DNA of 64,000 nucleotides, from contig NZ_JAASRW010000005.1 in the NCBI RefSeq assembly GCF_011761355.1, positions 186,001-250,000 of the forward strand, given 5' to 3'. The stretch is from Paenibacillus lupini (lineage in GTDB: Bacteria > Bacillota > Bacilli > Paenibacillales > Paenibacillaceae). The position numbers were made by a program, and so were the translations under genes. How positions within the stretch are numbered: the stretch's first letter is position 1; every line of letters starts with the position of its first letter. Under the pieces are notes generated by a model that ran no database searches, was not told where the DNA came from, and worked only from the letters and a program-made list of their open reading frames with translations. Positions 8,196-16,741 of this stretch are shown here, piece after piece.

Positions 8196-10409
8196 ATGAA
8201 TAGCAGCTGGTTTCGTAAATTACTTCTATCGTATCTTCCCGTGTTCGTTGTGGTCGTCACGATCCTGTTCGTCGTGTTCTTCCAATCGCTGAGCGAGCAG
8301 AATCGTAAGCAAGCGGTTAAAGCCAATGAGTTCTTGGCGGAGCAAGCCATAAGGATTACGGACAATTCCCTGAAGGCGCTCGATTATCAAATTTTGCGCG
8401 CTACGCTGTCATCCAGCGAACTGAAGCGGTTCTTTGGGACGAACAGCAACGATGTATACGGCAGTATCCAGGCAAATAAGCTGATGGACGACTGGAAGCT
8501 GAATTACGCTATTATCGACTCGGCCTATTTGATTCGCTTGAAGGATCAGTTTATCCTGGGCGACGGATCGGCGCAGCAGTCGAAGTTTCTGGATCAATCG
8601 TTCATTCAGCCCTATATTGAGCAGCGCATGGCGCTTGGCGAATGGTCGGGAAAAAGGAGCTTCAAGCCATACACAACGTCGGTGCCATCTGATGTCATCA
8701 CGTACGTACAGGGGTACCCACAGTTTTCGACGGTGAAGCAAGGTTTCGTCGTTGTCAACGTCAGCTTGGCGAAGCTGAAGCAGACGATTGCGCCGATGTA
8801 CAATCCGAATGTGACCTTCGTTCAGTTCAACGACAGCCAGGGCGGCATACTGATGAACGATGGCGACAAGCTGCCTAACAAACGAGGTATTCTGGCCAGT
8901 TACGTCTCCACGTATACGGGCTGGAAAGCTGAAAGCGGTCTAGCAAGCGGCACGCTGTCCGAGATTGCGCTAGAGTTCTACAGCGCTTGGGTCATTATCG
9001 CGTTTGCTGTCGTACTGCTTGGCGTCATTTGGGTCGTTCATATTACGCGCCGCAATTACAAGCCGGTCAGCCAGCTCGTATCACTAATCCGGACGAGTGC
9101 GTTGATTAAGCCTGATACCGACATGGGTTTGCCCAGCAGCAACGAGTTCGGCTTCATCCAAGGTGCGCTGGAGCAGCTGATGGAGGAAACGACAAAGACG
9201 CGGCAGAAGAACAAGGAAACGATTATTTTGCAGAAGAAACACCGGTTCCAAGAGGTGGTCGAGGGGGCTGTCCCGATTCGCGAGACGGAATGGCAGACGG
9301 ATCTGCTCGCTTTTCACATCCAGCCAGCGGGCACTTTGGCCTTCATGCTTGAGCTGGAAATTGACCGTTATGCACAGTTTATCAAGCGGTACCAGCACCA
9401 GGATCAATCGATGCTCAAATTCGTTGTCTCCAGCGTCACTCAGGAAATCGCCACGATGAGCGGCGCTTCGGTGTGGGCGGAATGGATTGCGGACCGCAGA
9501 ATGTCTGCAATTGTTTGGGTGCCTGACGATTCGGAGGGCGCGGCGTTAAGCGTGTTGATCGGGGAGCAAATCGTGGAGTGGGTGCGCGGCAATTTGAGCT
9601 TCTCCGTCACGATCGGCGTGCACGGCATGGCGTGCAATCTCGAGGAATTAAGACGATCGCACGAAATTGCGCGTGATCTGCTGCATTACAAAGCCGTGCT
9701 CGGGATGGGGCGGCTGCTTGACGCAGCGGAGCTGGAAAGTCGCTCCCATGATTTTTTCGGCACCATTCAAGCGCTGGCGCAGGCGATTCGGCTTGCCGAT
9801 GGTGGATGGCGGAAGCCGATGGACGAGCTGTTCAGCCAGATGACGGATGCTGTCTCATCGCGTAAGGAAATCGAGAGCTTTATGCAGTTTCTCCACCAGC
9901 AGCTGAAACGGATGTTTCTGGAGCTGCCCAAAGATTATCGCAATGTGTGGAAAGATACTAGCACGGAATTGCTGGAGCTGCTGGCCGATTGGGAGACGTT
10001 GGACGAATTGAAGCAGGGCTGCACGCTCATCTTCGAGGCGGCGGCCGCCAAGCTGACGGTCTTGAAAGATTCGCAGCGTACGCGGGCCGTTATCGGGGAT
10101 ATCCGGTCGTACATTGAAGATAATTATCCAAATCCGGAGCTGTCTCTCGATCATTTGAGCGATAAGTTCGCCATCAGCGCGAAGAACATCAGTAAGCTGT
10201 TTAAGGAGGAATCCGGCTGCAACTTCGTCGATTTCCTAATTGGGCTGCGGATGGACAAAGCGAAGCTGCTACTGCTGTCGACTCATCAGTCACTCCAGGA
10301 AATCAGCGGGGAAGTCGGTTATTTTAATTATAATTCCTTTAATCGGGCATTTAAGAACGTAGCAGGCATGTCACCAAGCGATTATCGCAAACAGCAGGCG
10401 GCACGGTAA
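8196..10409 (+). CDS. AraC-family regulator with transmembrane sensor domain
   Basis: A 737-residue one-polypeptide sensor/regulator. TM1 lies at about residues 8-32 (LLLSYLPVFVVVVTILFVVF). An extracytoplasmic Cache-like domain covers about 33-265. TM2 is at about 268-290 (AWVIIAFAVVLLGVIWVV). A cytosolic region with a degenerate GGDEF-like fold follows (FMLELEIDRYAQFIKRY onward). Two AraC helix-turn-helix motifs end the protein (LSLDHLSDKFAISAKNISKLF and LQEISGEVGYFNYNSFNRAF). It replaces the YesM/YesN two-protein arrangement and should activate the ABC importer genes downstream when it senses sugar outside. ATG 8196 has GAGGGGAGGA just before it; an earlier in-frame ATG at 8172 has none. 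Confidence 0.92.
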   Translation: MNSSWFRKLLLSYLPVFVVVVTILFVVFFQSLSEQNRKQAVKANEFLAEQAIRITDNSLKALDYQILRATLSSSELKRFFGTNSNDVYGSIQANKLMDDWKLNYAIIDSAYLIRLKDQFILGDGSAQQSKFLDQSFIQPYIEQRMALGEWSGKRSFKPYTTSVPSDVITYVQGYPQFSTVKQGFVVVNVSLAKLKQTIAPMYNPNVTFVQFNDSQGGILMNDGDKLPNKRGILASYVSTYTGWKAESGLASGTLSEIALEFYSAWVIIAFAVVLLGVIWVVHITRRNYKPVSQLVSLIRTSALIKPDTDMGLPSSNEFGFIQGALEQLMEETTKTRQKNKETIILQKKHRFQEVVEGAVPIRETEWQTDLLAFHIQPAGTLAFMLELEIDRYAQFIKRYQHQDQSMLKFVVSSVTQEIATMSGASVWAEWIADRRMSAIVWVPDDSEGAALSVLIGEQIVEWVRGNLSFSVTIGVHGMACNLEELRRSHEIARDLLHYKAVLGMGRLLDAAELESRSHDFFGTIQALAQAIRLADGGWRKPMDELFSQMTDAVSSRKEIESFMQFLHQQLKRMFLELPKDYRNVWKDTSTELLELLADWETLDELKQGCTLIFEAAAAKLTVLKDSQRTRAVIGDIRSYIEDNYPNPELSLDHLSDKFAISAKNISKLFKEESGCNFVDFLIGLRMDKAKLLLLSTHQSLQEISGEVGYFNYNSFNRAFKNVAGMSPSDYRKQQAAR

Positions 10410-10711
10410 ATGGATTAAACCTTGAGTTTGCCGAAAGTGTCGGCAGACTCAAGGTTTTTTTGTTTGTTGCCCGACTGGACCAGCGAAAATCATGCAATGT
10501 AGAAAAAGGTGGAGCCCGCATTTTTCACCGCCTACGATGCGCCAGGACAGCGATCCGACGAAAATTGCATGCTCGCAGAATCTTACGAATTGCCGCTTCT
10601 TGAGGCGGCGGGCTAGAATCAGGCTATCGAACCGAGCGGGGTTTGGCAGGAAACATCATGCGGCCCGTCGCTTCGGATCATAGACTGATTCTGATAGAAG
10701 GAGTAATGCGG
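10410..10711. other. Intergenic leader of the ABC importer operon
   Basis: A terminator for the AraC gene occupies 10420-10461. The remaining 240 bases before the permease start are GC-rich, with no believable gene and no recognisable promoter or cre box. The AraC regulator's binding site is expected here, but I see no clear direct repeat to nominate. The ribosome site GAAGGAG is at 10697-10703. Confidence 0.5.
10420..10461 (+). terminator. Intrinsic terminator after the AraC sensor gene
   Basis: The arms CTTGAGTTTGCCGA and TCGGCAGACTCAAG form a 14-bp stem with one mismatch around AAGTG, followed by seven T. It separates the regulator from the importer operon. Confidence 0.9.
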
Positions 10712-11620
10712 ATGGTTCAAACAACATGGTTGAGAATGAAGCGAAGTTGGGAGCTGTATCTCCTTGTCCTTCTGCCGGTGCTGTATCTAATCATATTTCA
10801 GTACATTCCGATGTTCGGGGTAATTATCGCCTTCAAAGATTTCAATATCATCAAAGGCATCTTGGGCAGCCCGTGGGTAGGCTTCAAACATTTTACCGAT
10901 CTGTTCCAATCGCCGAACTTCCCGCTGTTAATTAAGAATACATTGCTGATCAGCCTGTATTCCTTGCTGGCGGGCTTCCCGATTCCGATTTTCCTGGCGC
11001 TGGCGTTGAACGAAATCCGGACGGGCTTCTTCAAGAAATCCGTACAGATGATCACGTATGCCCCCCATTTCATTTCGACCGTCGTTATGGTGTCGATCAT
11101 TATCTTGATGCTTTCGCCACATGTTGGCGTAGTGGATCGGTTATTCACATTCTTCGGCTGGTCGGACACGAACTTCATGGGCGAGCCGAAATTATTCAAA
11201 TCGATTTACGTGTGGTCTGGTGTATGGCAAGAAATGGGATACGCTTCTATTATCTATATCGCTGCTTTAGCCGGCGTTGATCCTTCGCTCTACGAAGCGG
11301 CGCGCATGGACGGTGCGTCCCGAATTAAGAAAATTCTCCATATCGATTTACCTTCCTTGCTTCCAATTGCCATTACCATGCTGATCCTGAGTTTGGGCAG
11401 CGTGATGGGGGTCGGCTTTGAGAAAATCTACTTGATGCAAAATTCGCTCAACGTGAGCACGTCAGAGGTTATTTCTACCTATGTCTATAAGGTCGGTCTC
11501 CTCGGCGCCAACTTCAGCTTCTCTTCTGCGGTGGGATTGTTCAATTCCATCATCAATTTGGTGCTTCTCGTCAGCGTTAATGCTATTGCTCGTAGAGTTT
11601 CAGAAAATAGTCTCTGGTAG
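10712..11620 (+). CDS. Oligosaccharide ABC importer permease (LplB/YteP type)
   Basis: This 302-residue protein has six predicted membrane helices, beginning LYLLVLLPVLYLIIFQYIPM after a basic N-terminus. The conserved permease loop that contacts the ATPase, EAARMDGASRIKKILHIDLP, is at about residues 190-210. This is the larger-N-terminus partner of CUT1 importers for oligosaccharides. ATG 10712 is preferred to ATG 10706 because GAAGGAG lies 8 bases ahead. The second permease follows after 14 bases and the binding protein after a further 149. No ATPase gene is present in the locus, so a shared MsmX-like ATPase encoded elsewhere is likely. Confidence 0.92.
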   Translation: MVQTTWLRMKRSWELYLLVLLPVLYLIIFQYIPMFGVIIAFKDFNIIKGILGSPWVGFKHFTDLFQSPNFPLLIKNTLLISLYSLLAGFPIPIFLALALNEIRTGFFKKSVQMITYAPHFISTVVMVSIIILMLSPHVGVVDRLFTFFGWSDTNFMGEPKLFKSIYVWSGVWQEMGYASIIYIAALAGVDPSLYEAARMDGASRIKKILHIDLPSLLPIAITMLILSLGSVMGVGFEKIYLMQNSLNVSTSEVISTYVYKVGLLGANFSFSSAVGLFNSIINLVLLVSVNAIARRVSENSLW

Positions 11621-11634
11621 AAAGGCGGCCGTCT

Positions 11635-12534
11635 ATGTTGACCAAATCAAAAATCCGGGAACCGTTCGGCGACCGCGTCTTGCTCGTCACGATTTATGTT
11701 CTACTCGGCGCACTTACGCTGACGGTGCTTTACCCGCTGCTTTATATTCTAAGCTCGTCCCTCAGCTCTCCTAACGCCGTGGTATCTGGGCAAGTATGGC
11801 TGTATCCGGTAGAATTCTCGCTCAAAGCTTATAAGTCGATTTTCCAAAGCTCGCAGTTGATGCTCGGCTACTATAATAGCATCGTTTACACGGTTGTTGG
11901 TACTTTCATCAACGTCTCGTTTACCGTATTGATGGCCTTCCCGCTATCGCAGCGTATGATGGCAGGCCGCAAGTACATCATGATTCTGATGATGATCACG
12001 ATGTTCTTCAGTGGTGGACTTATTCCAACCTATTTGTTGGTGAAAAATTTACATCTGCTTGATACACGCTGGGCGTTGTGGCTTCCAAGCGCATTCTCGG
12101 TCTTCCAGGTCATTATCGCCAGAACCTTCTTCATGTCATCGATTCCGACTGAATTGCAAGAGGCTGCGCAAATGGACGGCTGCCGGGATACACGATATCT
12201 ATGGAGCATTGTGCTGCCGCTGTCCAAGCCCATTCTCGCGGTTATGACATTGATGTACGCGGTAGGACATTGGAATGCTTACTTCGATGCCCTCATTTAC
12301 TTGAGATCCGAGCATCTGTTCCCGCTGCAATATGTTCTTCGAAATATGTTGATTCTGAACGCAGCCGATCCGGAGATGTTAGCGAATACGGCTCAGAAGC
12401 TGCGGGATCAAGGCTTCGAGCAAGTGCTGAAATACGCGCTGATCGTCGTAGCTTGCGTACCTGTGCTCATTATGTACCCGTTTGTGCAAAAGCATTTCGT
12501 GAAAGGCGTCATGATCGGTTCCCTGAAAGGCTGA
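11635..12534 (+). CDS. Oligosaccharide ABC importer permease (LplC/YtcP type)
   Basis: A 299-residue CUT1 permease with six helices and the EAA loop QEAAQMDGCRDTRYLWSIVLP at about residues 180-200. The C-terminal YPFVQKHFVKGVMIGSLKG is the family's standard ending. It pairs with the permease at 10712 to form the membrane channel. It starts with ATG behind AAAGGCGG, 14 bases after the preceding stop, so both are one operon. Confidence 0.93.
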   Translation: MLTKSKIREPFGDRVLLVTIYVLLGALTLTVLYPLLYILSSSLSSPNAVVSGQVWLYPVEFSLKAYKSIFQSSQLMLGYYNSIVYTVVGTFINVSFTVLMAFPLSQRMMAGRKYIMILMMITMFFSGGLIPTYLLVKNLHLLDTRWALWLPSAFSVFQVIIARTFFMSSIPTELQEAAQMDGCRDTRYLWSIVLPLSKPILAVMTLMYAVGHWNAYFDALIYLRSEHLFPLQYVLRNMLILNAADPEMLANTAQKLRDQGFEQVLKYALIVVACVPVLIMYPFVQKHFVKGVMIGSLKG

Positions 12535-12683
12535 TTTATTATGGAGGTTGATCTCGTAAATTCTAGGTGGAGGTGAGGCGGCAGGCGATTTAGCGCATTA
12601 ACGGGACATGGCAGGGGGAGTCGTCCAAGCTGACGTTTGGGTGGCACTAGAGAACTTATACATTCCAAGGAGGAATCAATGCT

Positions 12684-14348
12684 ATGAAAAAGTCCATTTG
12701 GGTATCGCTTATGCTTGTCATGATCATCAGCAGTTTTGTGCTCTCCGCATGTGGAAGTCAAGAAAGCAATAACGGGTCGAATAGCGCGAATACGGAAGCT
12801 TCCGGCACAAACGCAGCGGACAAACCGGCCAAGACGATCAATATCGGATTCTTCGCTCCGCAAGGGAAGGCCCCGCTCGAAGATAACGACTATACCAAAT
12901 ATATCGAACAGAAATTCAACGTCAACATTAAGTGGGATCTTGCGCCAACGGATGCGCTGGTGGACCGCAGACAGCTGCTGCTTGCGAGCGGCGACTATCC
13001 GGAAGTATTCCTGGAAGGCAAATTCACGAACTCGGATCTCATGACGTACGGCAAGCAAGGCGTACTCGTGCCGCTGAACGATCTGATCGACAAATACGCG
13101 CCGAATCTGAAAAAAATGATGGACGAGAAGCCGTATTTGAAAGAAGCGATGACGGCGCCAGACGGCAACATTTACGGTATTCCGCGCTTCAACGAATGCT
13201 ACCACTGCACATTCTCGCAGAAATATTGGATCAACCAAGAATGGCTTGACAAGGTCGGCCTCAAAGTTCCGACCACAACAGACGAGCTCTACACCGTGCT
13301 GAAAGCGTTCAAGACGCAAGATCCAAACGGCAACGGCAAAGCGGATGAAATTCCGCTGACTGGCGCACCGAACAAATACGTATGGAACGGCAACATCGAC
13401 TCGTTCCTGATGAATTCATTCATTTATAACGATAATGACAAGTACTTAACCATTGCGGACGGCAAAGTTGATTTTGCTGCGAACAAGCCGGAATGGAAGG
13501 AAGGCCTGGCGTACATGCACAAGCTGTACAGCGAAGGCTTGATCGACAAGGCATCCTTCACGCAGAACGATCAAGCGGTCGCCCAGCTCGGCAATCGCGA
13601 AGGCGACGAGGTCGTAGGCTCCATCACGACGGCGCTGCTCAGCTACCTGGTCGATACGTATGACGACACGAAACCACGGGCCAAGCATTGGGTCATTGTT
13701 CCGCCACTGAAAGGACCGGAAGGTATTCAGCTTGCAGGCATGTCGCAGGGCTTTGGCGAATTCGCAATGGCCATTACGAACAAAGCAAGCGAAGAGCAGC
13801 AAATCGCAGCGATCAAAATCGCCGATTACGCCTTTACCGAAGAAGGTGCATTGTACAGTGAATACGGTCTGAAAGAAGGCATTGGCTGGAATAAAGCGAA
13901 GGCGGATGAGAAGAACATCGAAGGTCAGCCTGCGAAATATAGCTTTGCCAACCTGGCGAAGGCTGACCCTAACGTCGTTCGTAATGACAGCTGGTCGCTG
14001 CTTGGACCAAAGGATCTGTCGAAGAGCTTCCGTGACCTGTTTGCGACTGCGCAAGATCCGCTCACTGGCGCAGGCTACGAGAAGCGTCTTGCAGACGCAA
14101 CAAGCACGTATGCTCCATATGCACCAAAAGAATCCTACCCCTCCAGCGCATTCGTCCGTCCTGAAGATACGGATACAATGGCGCAGCTGGCAACATCCAT
14201 TAAAGACTATGTACAGTCCAATATGGCGCAATTCATTATCGGCGATAAGAACCTCGAGAAGGATTGGGATTCCTATTTGAAAGGGTTTGATGGTTTAAAC
14301 CTGCCGCAGTACATCAAGATTTATCAATTAGCGATTGAGAAAAATTAA
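12684..14348 (+). CDS. Extracellular sugar-binding lipoprotein (LplA-like)
   Basis: A 554-residue solute-binding lipoprotein. The signal sequence ends in the lipobox VLSACGS (Cys about residue 23). An Asn/Ser/Thr-rich linker follows, then the type I binding fold from about residue 50 (KTINIGFFAPQGKAPLEDND). Its length over 500 residues is typical of the LplA/YtcQ group that captures oligosaccharides rather than monosaccharides. It is anchored outside the membrane and feeds the two permeases just upstream. ATG has AAGGAGG 8 bases before it. A strong stem-loop without a T-tract follows its stop. Confidence 0.92.
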   Translation: MKKSIWVSLMLVMIISSFVLSACGSQESNNGSNSANTEASGTNAADKPAKTINIGFFAPQGKAPLEDNDYTKYIEQKFNVNIKWDLAPTDALVDRRQLLLASGDYPEVFLEGKFTNSDLMTYGKQGVLVPLNDLIDKYAPNLKKMMDEKPYLKEAMTAPDGNIYGIPRFNECYHCTFSQKYWINQEWLDKVGLKVPTTTDELYTVLKAFKTQDPNGNGKADEIPLTGAPNKYVWNGNIDSFLMNSFIYNDNDKYLTIADGKVDFAANKPEWKEGLAYMHKLYSEGLIDKASFTQNDQAVAQLGNREGDEVVGSITTALLSYLVDTYDDTKPRAKHWVIVPPLKGPEGIQLAGMSQGFGEFAMAITNKASEEQQIAAIKIADYAFTEEGALYSEYGLKEGIGWNKAKADEKNIEGQPAKYSFANLAKADPNVVRNDSWSLLGPKDLSKSFRDLFATAQDPLTGAGYEKRLADATSTYAPYAPKESYPSSAFVRPEDTDTMAQLATSIKDYVQSNMAQFIIGDKNLEKDWDSYLKGFDGLNLPQYIKIYQLAIEKN

Positions 14349-14360
14349 GACAAAGATAAC

Positions 14361-14400
14361 AGCAGAGGGGAGTATACCTTCGGGTATACTTCACTCTGCT
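14361..14400 (+). other. Intercistronic stem-loop with C(UUCG)G tetraloop
   Basis: An almost continuous 18-bp stem runs from AGCAGAG to CTCTGCT, capped by ACC-TTCG-GGT, the ultra-stable UUCG tetraloop. No T-run follows (TGTCTTCGG), so it is a poor terminator. Its place between a binding-protein gene and downstream enzyme genes suits an mRNA-protecting or partial-readthrough element that keeps the binding protein more abundant. Confidence 0.75.
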
Positions 14401-14428
14401 TGTCTTCGGAGAGGAAGTGTACCGATTG

Positions 14429-16738
14429 ATGCGTTACAAAGACGCTGCGCTCCCGCCAGCCGAACGGGCGGACGATCTGCTTGCGCGCATGACGGCGGAA
14501 GAGAAGATCGGACAGATGACCCAGCCATTCGGTTGGAAAATGTATCATAAGCGGTCAGGCGGCACGATTGAGCTTGATGTCGAATTTCAAGCACGGATCA
14601 AGGAGGGCGGAATTGGTTCCTTGTATGGCACGCTGCGTGCGGATCCTTGGACAGAAGTGACGCTCGAGAACGGACTTTCACCGGAGGAAGGCGCCCGCGC
14701 TGTCAATGACATTCAGCGATATGCAATCGAGCATTCCCGGCTTGGTATCCCTATTCTGTTCGGCGAAGAATGCTCGCACGGCCATATGGCGATTGGTGCG
14801 ACGGTGTTTCCGGTTCCGCTGCTCATTGGCAGTACTTGGAACGTGGATCTGTACCGCAAGATGTGCCGAGCCGTGGCGCTGGAAACCCGCAGTCAGGGCG
14901 GAGCTGCCACCTATTCGCCGGTGCTGGACGTTGTACGCGATCCGCGCTGGGGAAGAACCGAGGAGTGCTTCGGTGAAGATCCGTTCATGACCGGTGAGTT
15001 GGCGGTTGCTGCCGTGCAGGGCTTGCAGGGCGAGCGTCTTGATGGGGAGGGCAGCTTAATTGCGACGCTGAAGCACTTTGTCGGCTACGGCCATTCTGAA
15101 GGGGGACGCAACGCTGGTCCTGTTCATATGGGAAAACGCGAGCTGCACGAAGTCGATTTGTTACCTTTCCGTAAGGGAGTCGAGGCGGGAGCGATGTCCA
15201 TCATGCCGGCCTACAACGAGATTGACGGCATTCCTTGCACGTCGAATGAAGAACTGCTGAACGGGGTGCTGCGTCAACATTGGGGTTTCGAGGGCTTCGT
15301 CATTACTGACTGTGGCGCCGTCAATATGCTGGCTTCGGGCCATGATGTAGCCGAAGGCGGTGAAGAAGCTTCGGCGATCTCTGTGAAGGCGGGCATCGAT
15401 ATGGAGATGTCAGGCGCTATGTTCGCGGGGCATTTGCATCATGCATTGCAGAACGGCCTTGTCACTGAAGCTGATCTGGATCTCGCGGTACGCCGGATTC
15501 TGGAAGCTAAGTTTAAGCTTGGTCTATTCGAACGCCCTTATGTCAATCCGGAAGCGGCTGCACGCGTTATCGGCTGCCTGGAACATGTGGAGCTTGCGCG
15601 TGAGATCGCCCGCCAAGGCATCGTCCTCTTGAAGAACGAGGACAAGACACTTCCATTGTCTAAAATTCATGCCGGCAAAATCGCGATCATCGGCCCGAAC
15701 GCCGACCATATCTACAACCAGCTCGGTGACTATACGTCGCCGCAGCCAAGAGAGCGTATCGTAACGTTGCTGGACGGAATCAAAGCCGCGCTCGGCGAGG
15801 AGGCTCCGGATCGCGTGCTCTATGCACCGGGCTGCCGGATTCAGGGCGATTCCCGGGAAGGTTTCGCTTCCGCGTTGTCCTGCGCCCTGCAGGCGGATGT
15901 CGTCGTGCTAGCGCTTGGAGGCTCCAGTGCCAGAGATTTCGGTGAAGGTACGATTGATTTGCGTACAGGCGCATCTGTCGTTTCGGGTCTGTCCTGGAGT
16001 GACATGGAGTGCGGGGAAGGGATCGACCGCGCTGGCCTTCATCTGATGGGCGTTCAGCTGGAGCTGGCTCAGGCTATTCATAAGCTCGGCAAGAAGATGA
16101 TTGTTGTCTACATTAACGGTCGTCCGATCGTTGAACCTTGGCTTGAGGAGCATGCCGATGCGATTATCGAAGCCTGGTATCCGGGACAGGAAGGGGGGAC
16201 GGCGCTTGCCGAGATCCTGTTCGGCGACGTCAATCCTTCGGGCAAGCTGACCTTGTCTATTCCTAAGGATGTCGGCCAGCTGCCTGTGTACTATAACGCC
16301 AAGCGAAGCCGCTCCAAACGGTATTTGGAAATGGATACGAAGCCTCTCTATCCGTTCGGATACGGACTTAGCTACACCACGTTTGCTTACAGTGAGCCAG
16401 AAGTATCGCCGGCAGCCATTATGCCGGATGGTGAAGCAACCGTCACCGTTCATGTAACAAATACCGGCGAAGCCGCAGGGACCGAGGTCGTGCAATTATA
16501 TATCACCGACGTTGTCAGCTCGGTGACGAGACCGGTTAAGGAATTGAAGGGCTTCGAGCGCGTGTCGCTCGCGCCAGGCGAGACGAAGGCCGTACAATTT
16601 ACAGTCGGCCCGGAGCAGCTGCAGATGCTGGATGCGCGGCTGCAATCTGTCGTAGAGCCCGGCGTATTCAAGCTGACGGCAGGCAGCCATGCAGAAACAG
16701 GGAAGGTCGCACATTTGACTGTGCTTAGAGAGGGGTAA
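14429..16738 (+). CDS. GH3 beta-glycosidase (xylosidase/glucosidase type)
   Basis: A 769-residue cytosolic enzyme with the three-part GH3 layout. The N-terminal barrel (about 10-330) has KHFVGYGHSEGGRN and the nucleophile loop FVITDCGAVN (Asp about 294). An alpha/beta sandwich domain (about 395-620) follows, then a fibronectin-III-like domain (about 660-765, starting TVTVHVTNTGEAAGTEVVQL). DCGA rather than DWGA at the nucleophile is more often seen in beta-xylosidases, but substrate cannot be fixed by eye. The start is uncertain: GTG 14417, TTG 14426 and ATG 14429 are all in frame, and GAGAGGAA lies at 14409-14416. ATG 14429 gives the standard MRYKDAALP beginning. Its stop is 3 bases before the GH38 start. 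Confidence 0.88.
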   Translation: MRYKDAALPPAERADDLLARMTAEEKIGQMTQPFGWKMYHKRSGGTIELDVEFQARIKEGGIGSLYGTLRADPWTEVTLENGLSPEEGARAVNDIQRYAIEHSRLGIPILFGEECSHGHMAIGATVFPVPLLIGSTWNVDLYRKMCRAVALETRSQGGAATYSPVLDVVRDPRWGRTEECFGEDPFMTGELAVAAVQGLQGERLDGEGSLIATLKHFVGYGHSEGGRNAGPVHMGKRELHEVDLLPFRKGVEAGAMSIMPAYNEIDGIPCTSNEELLNGVLRQHWGFEGFVITDCGAVNMLASGHDVAEGGEEASAISVKAGIDMEMSGAMFAGHLHHALQNGLVTEADLDLAVRRILEAKFKLGLFERPYVNPEAAARVIGCLEHVELAREIARQGIVLLKNEDKTLPLSKIHAGKIAIIGPNADHIYNQLGDYTSPQPRERIVTLLDGIKAALGEEAPDRVLYAPGCRIQGDSREGFASALSCALQADVVVLALGGSSARDFGEGTIDLRTGASVVSGLSWSDMECGEGIDRAGLHLMGVQLELAQAIHKLGKKMIVVYINGRPIVEPWLEEHADAIIEAWYPGQEGGTALAEILFGDVNPSGKLTLSIPKDVGQLPVYYNAKRSRSKRYLEMDTKPLYPFGYGLSYTTFAYSEPEVSPAAIMPDGEATVTVHVTNTGEAAGTEVVQLYITDVVSSVTRPVKELKGFERVSLAPGETKAVQFTVGPEQLQMLDARLQSVVEPGVFKLTAGSHAETGKVAHLTVLREG

Positions 16739-16741
16739 CAC

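Noticed and set aside
12408..13319. 303-codon minus-strand frame within the permease and binding-protein genes
   Set aside because: It is the reverse-strand shadow of two certain genes in a GC-rich stretch; composition is basic and repetitive with no recognisable domain.
14361..14400. Calling the UUCG hairpin a terminator
   Set aside because: The stem is strong but the following bases are TGTCTTCGG, not a T-run, and the next gene's ribosome site starts at once.
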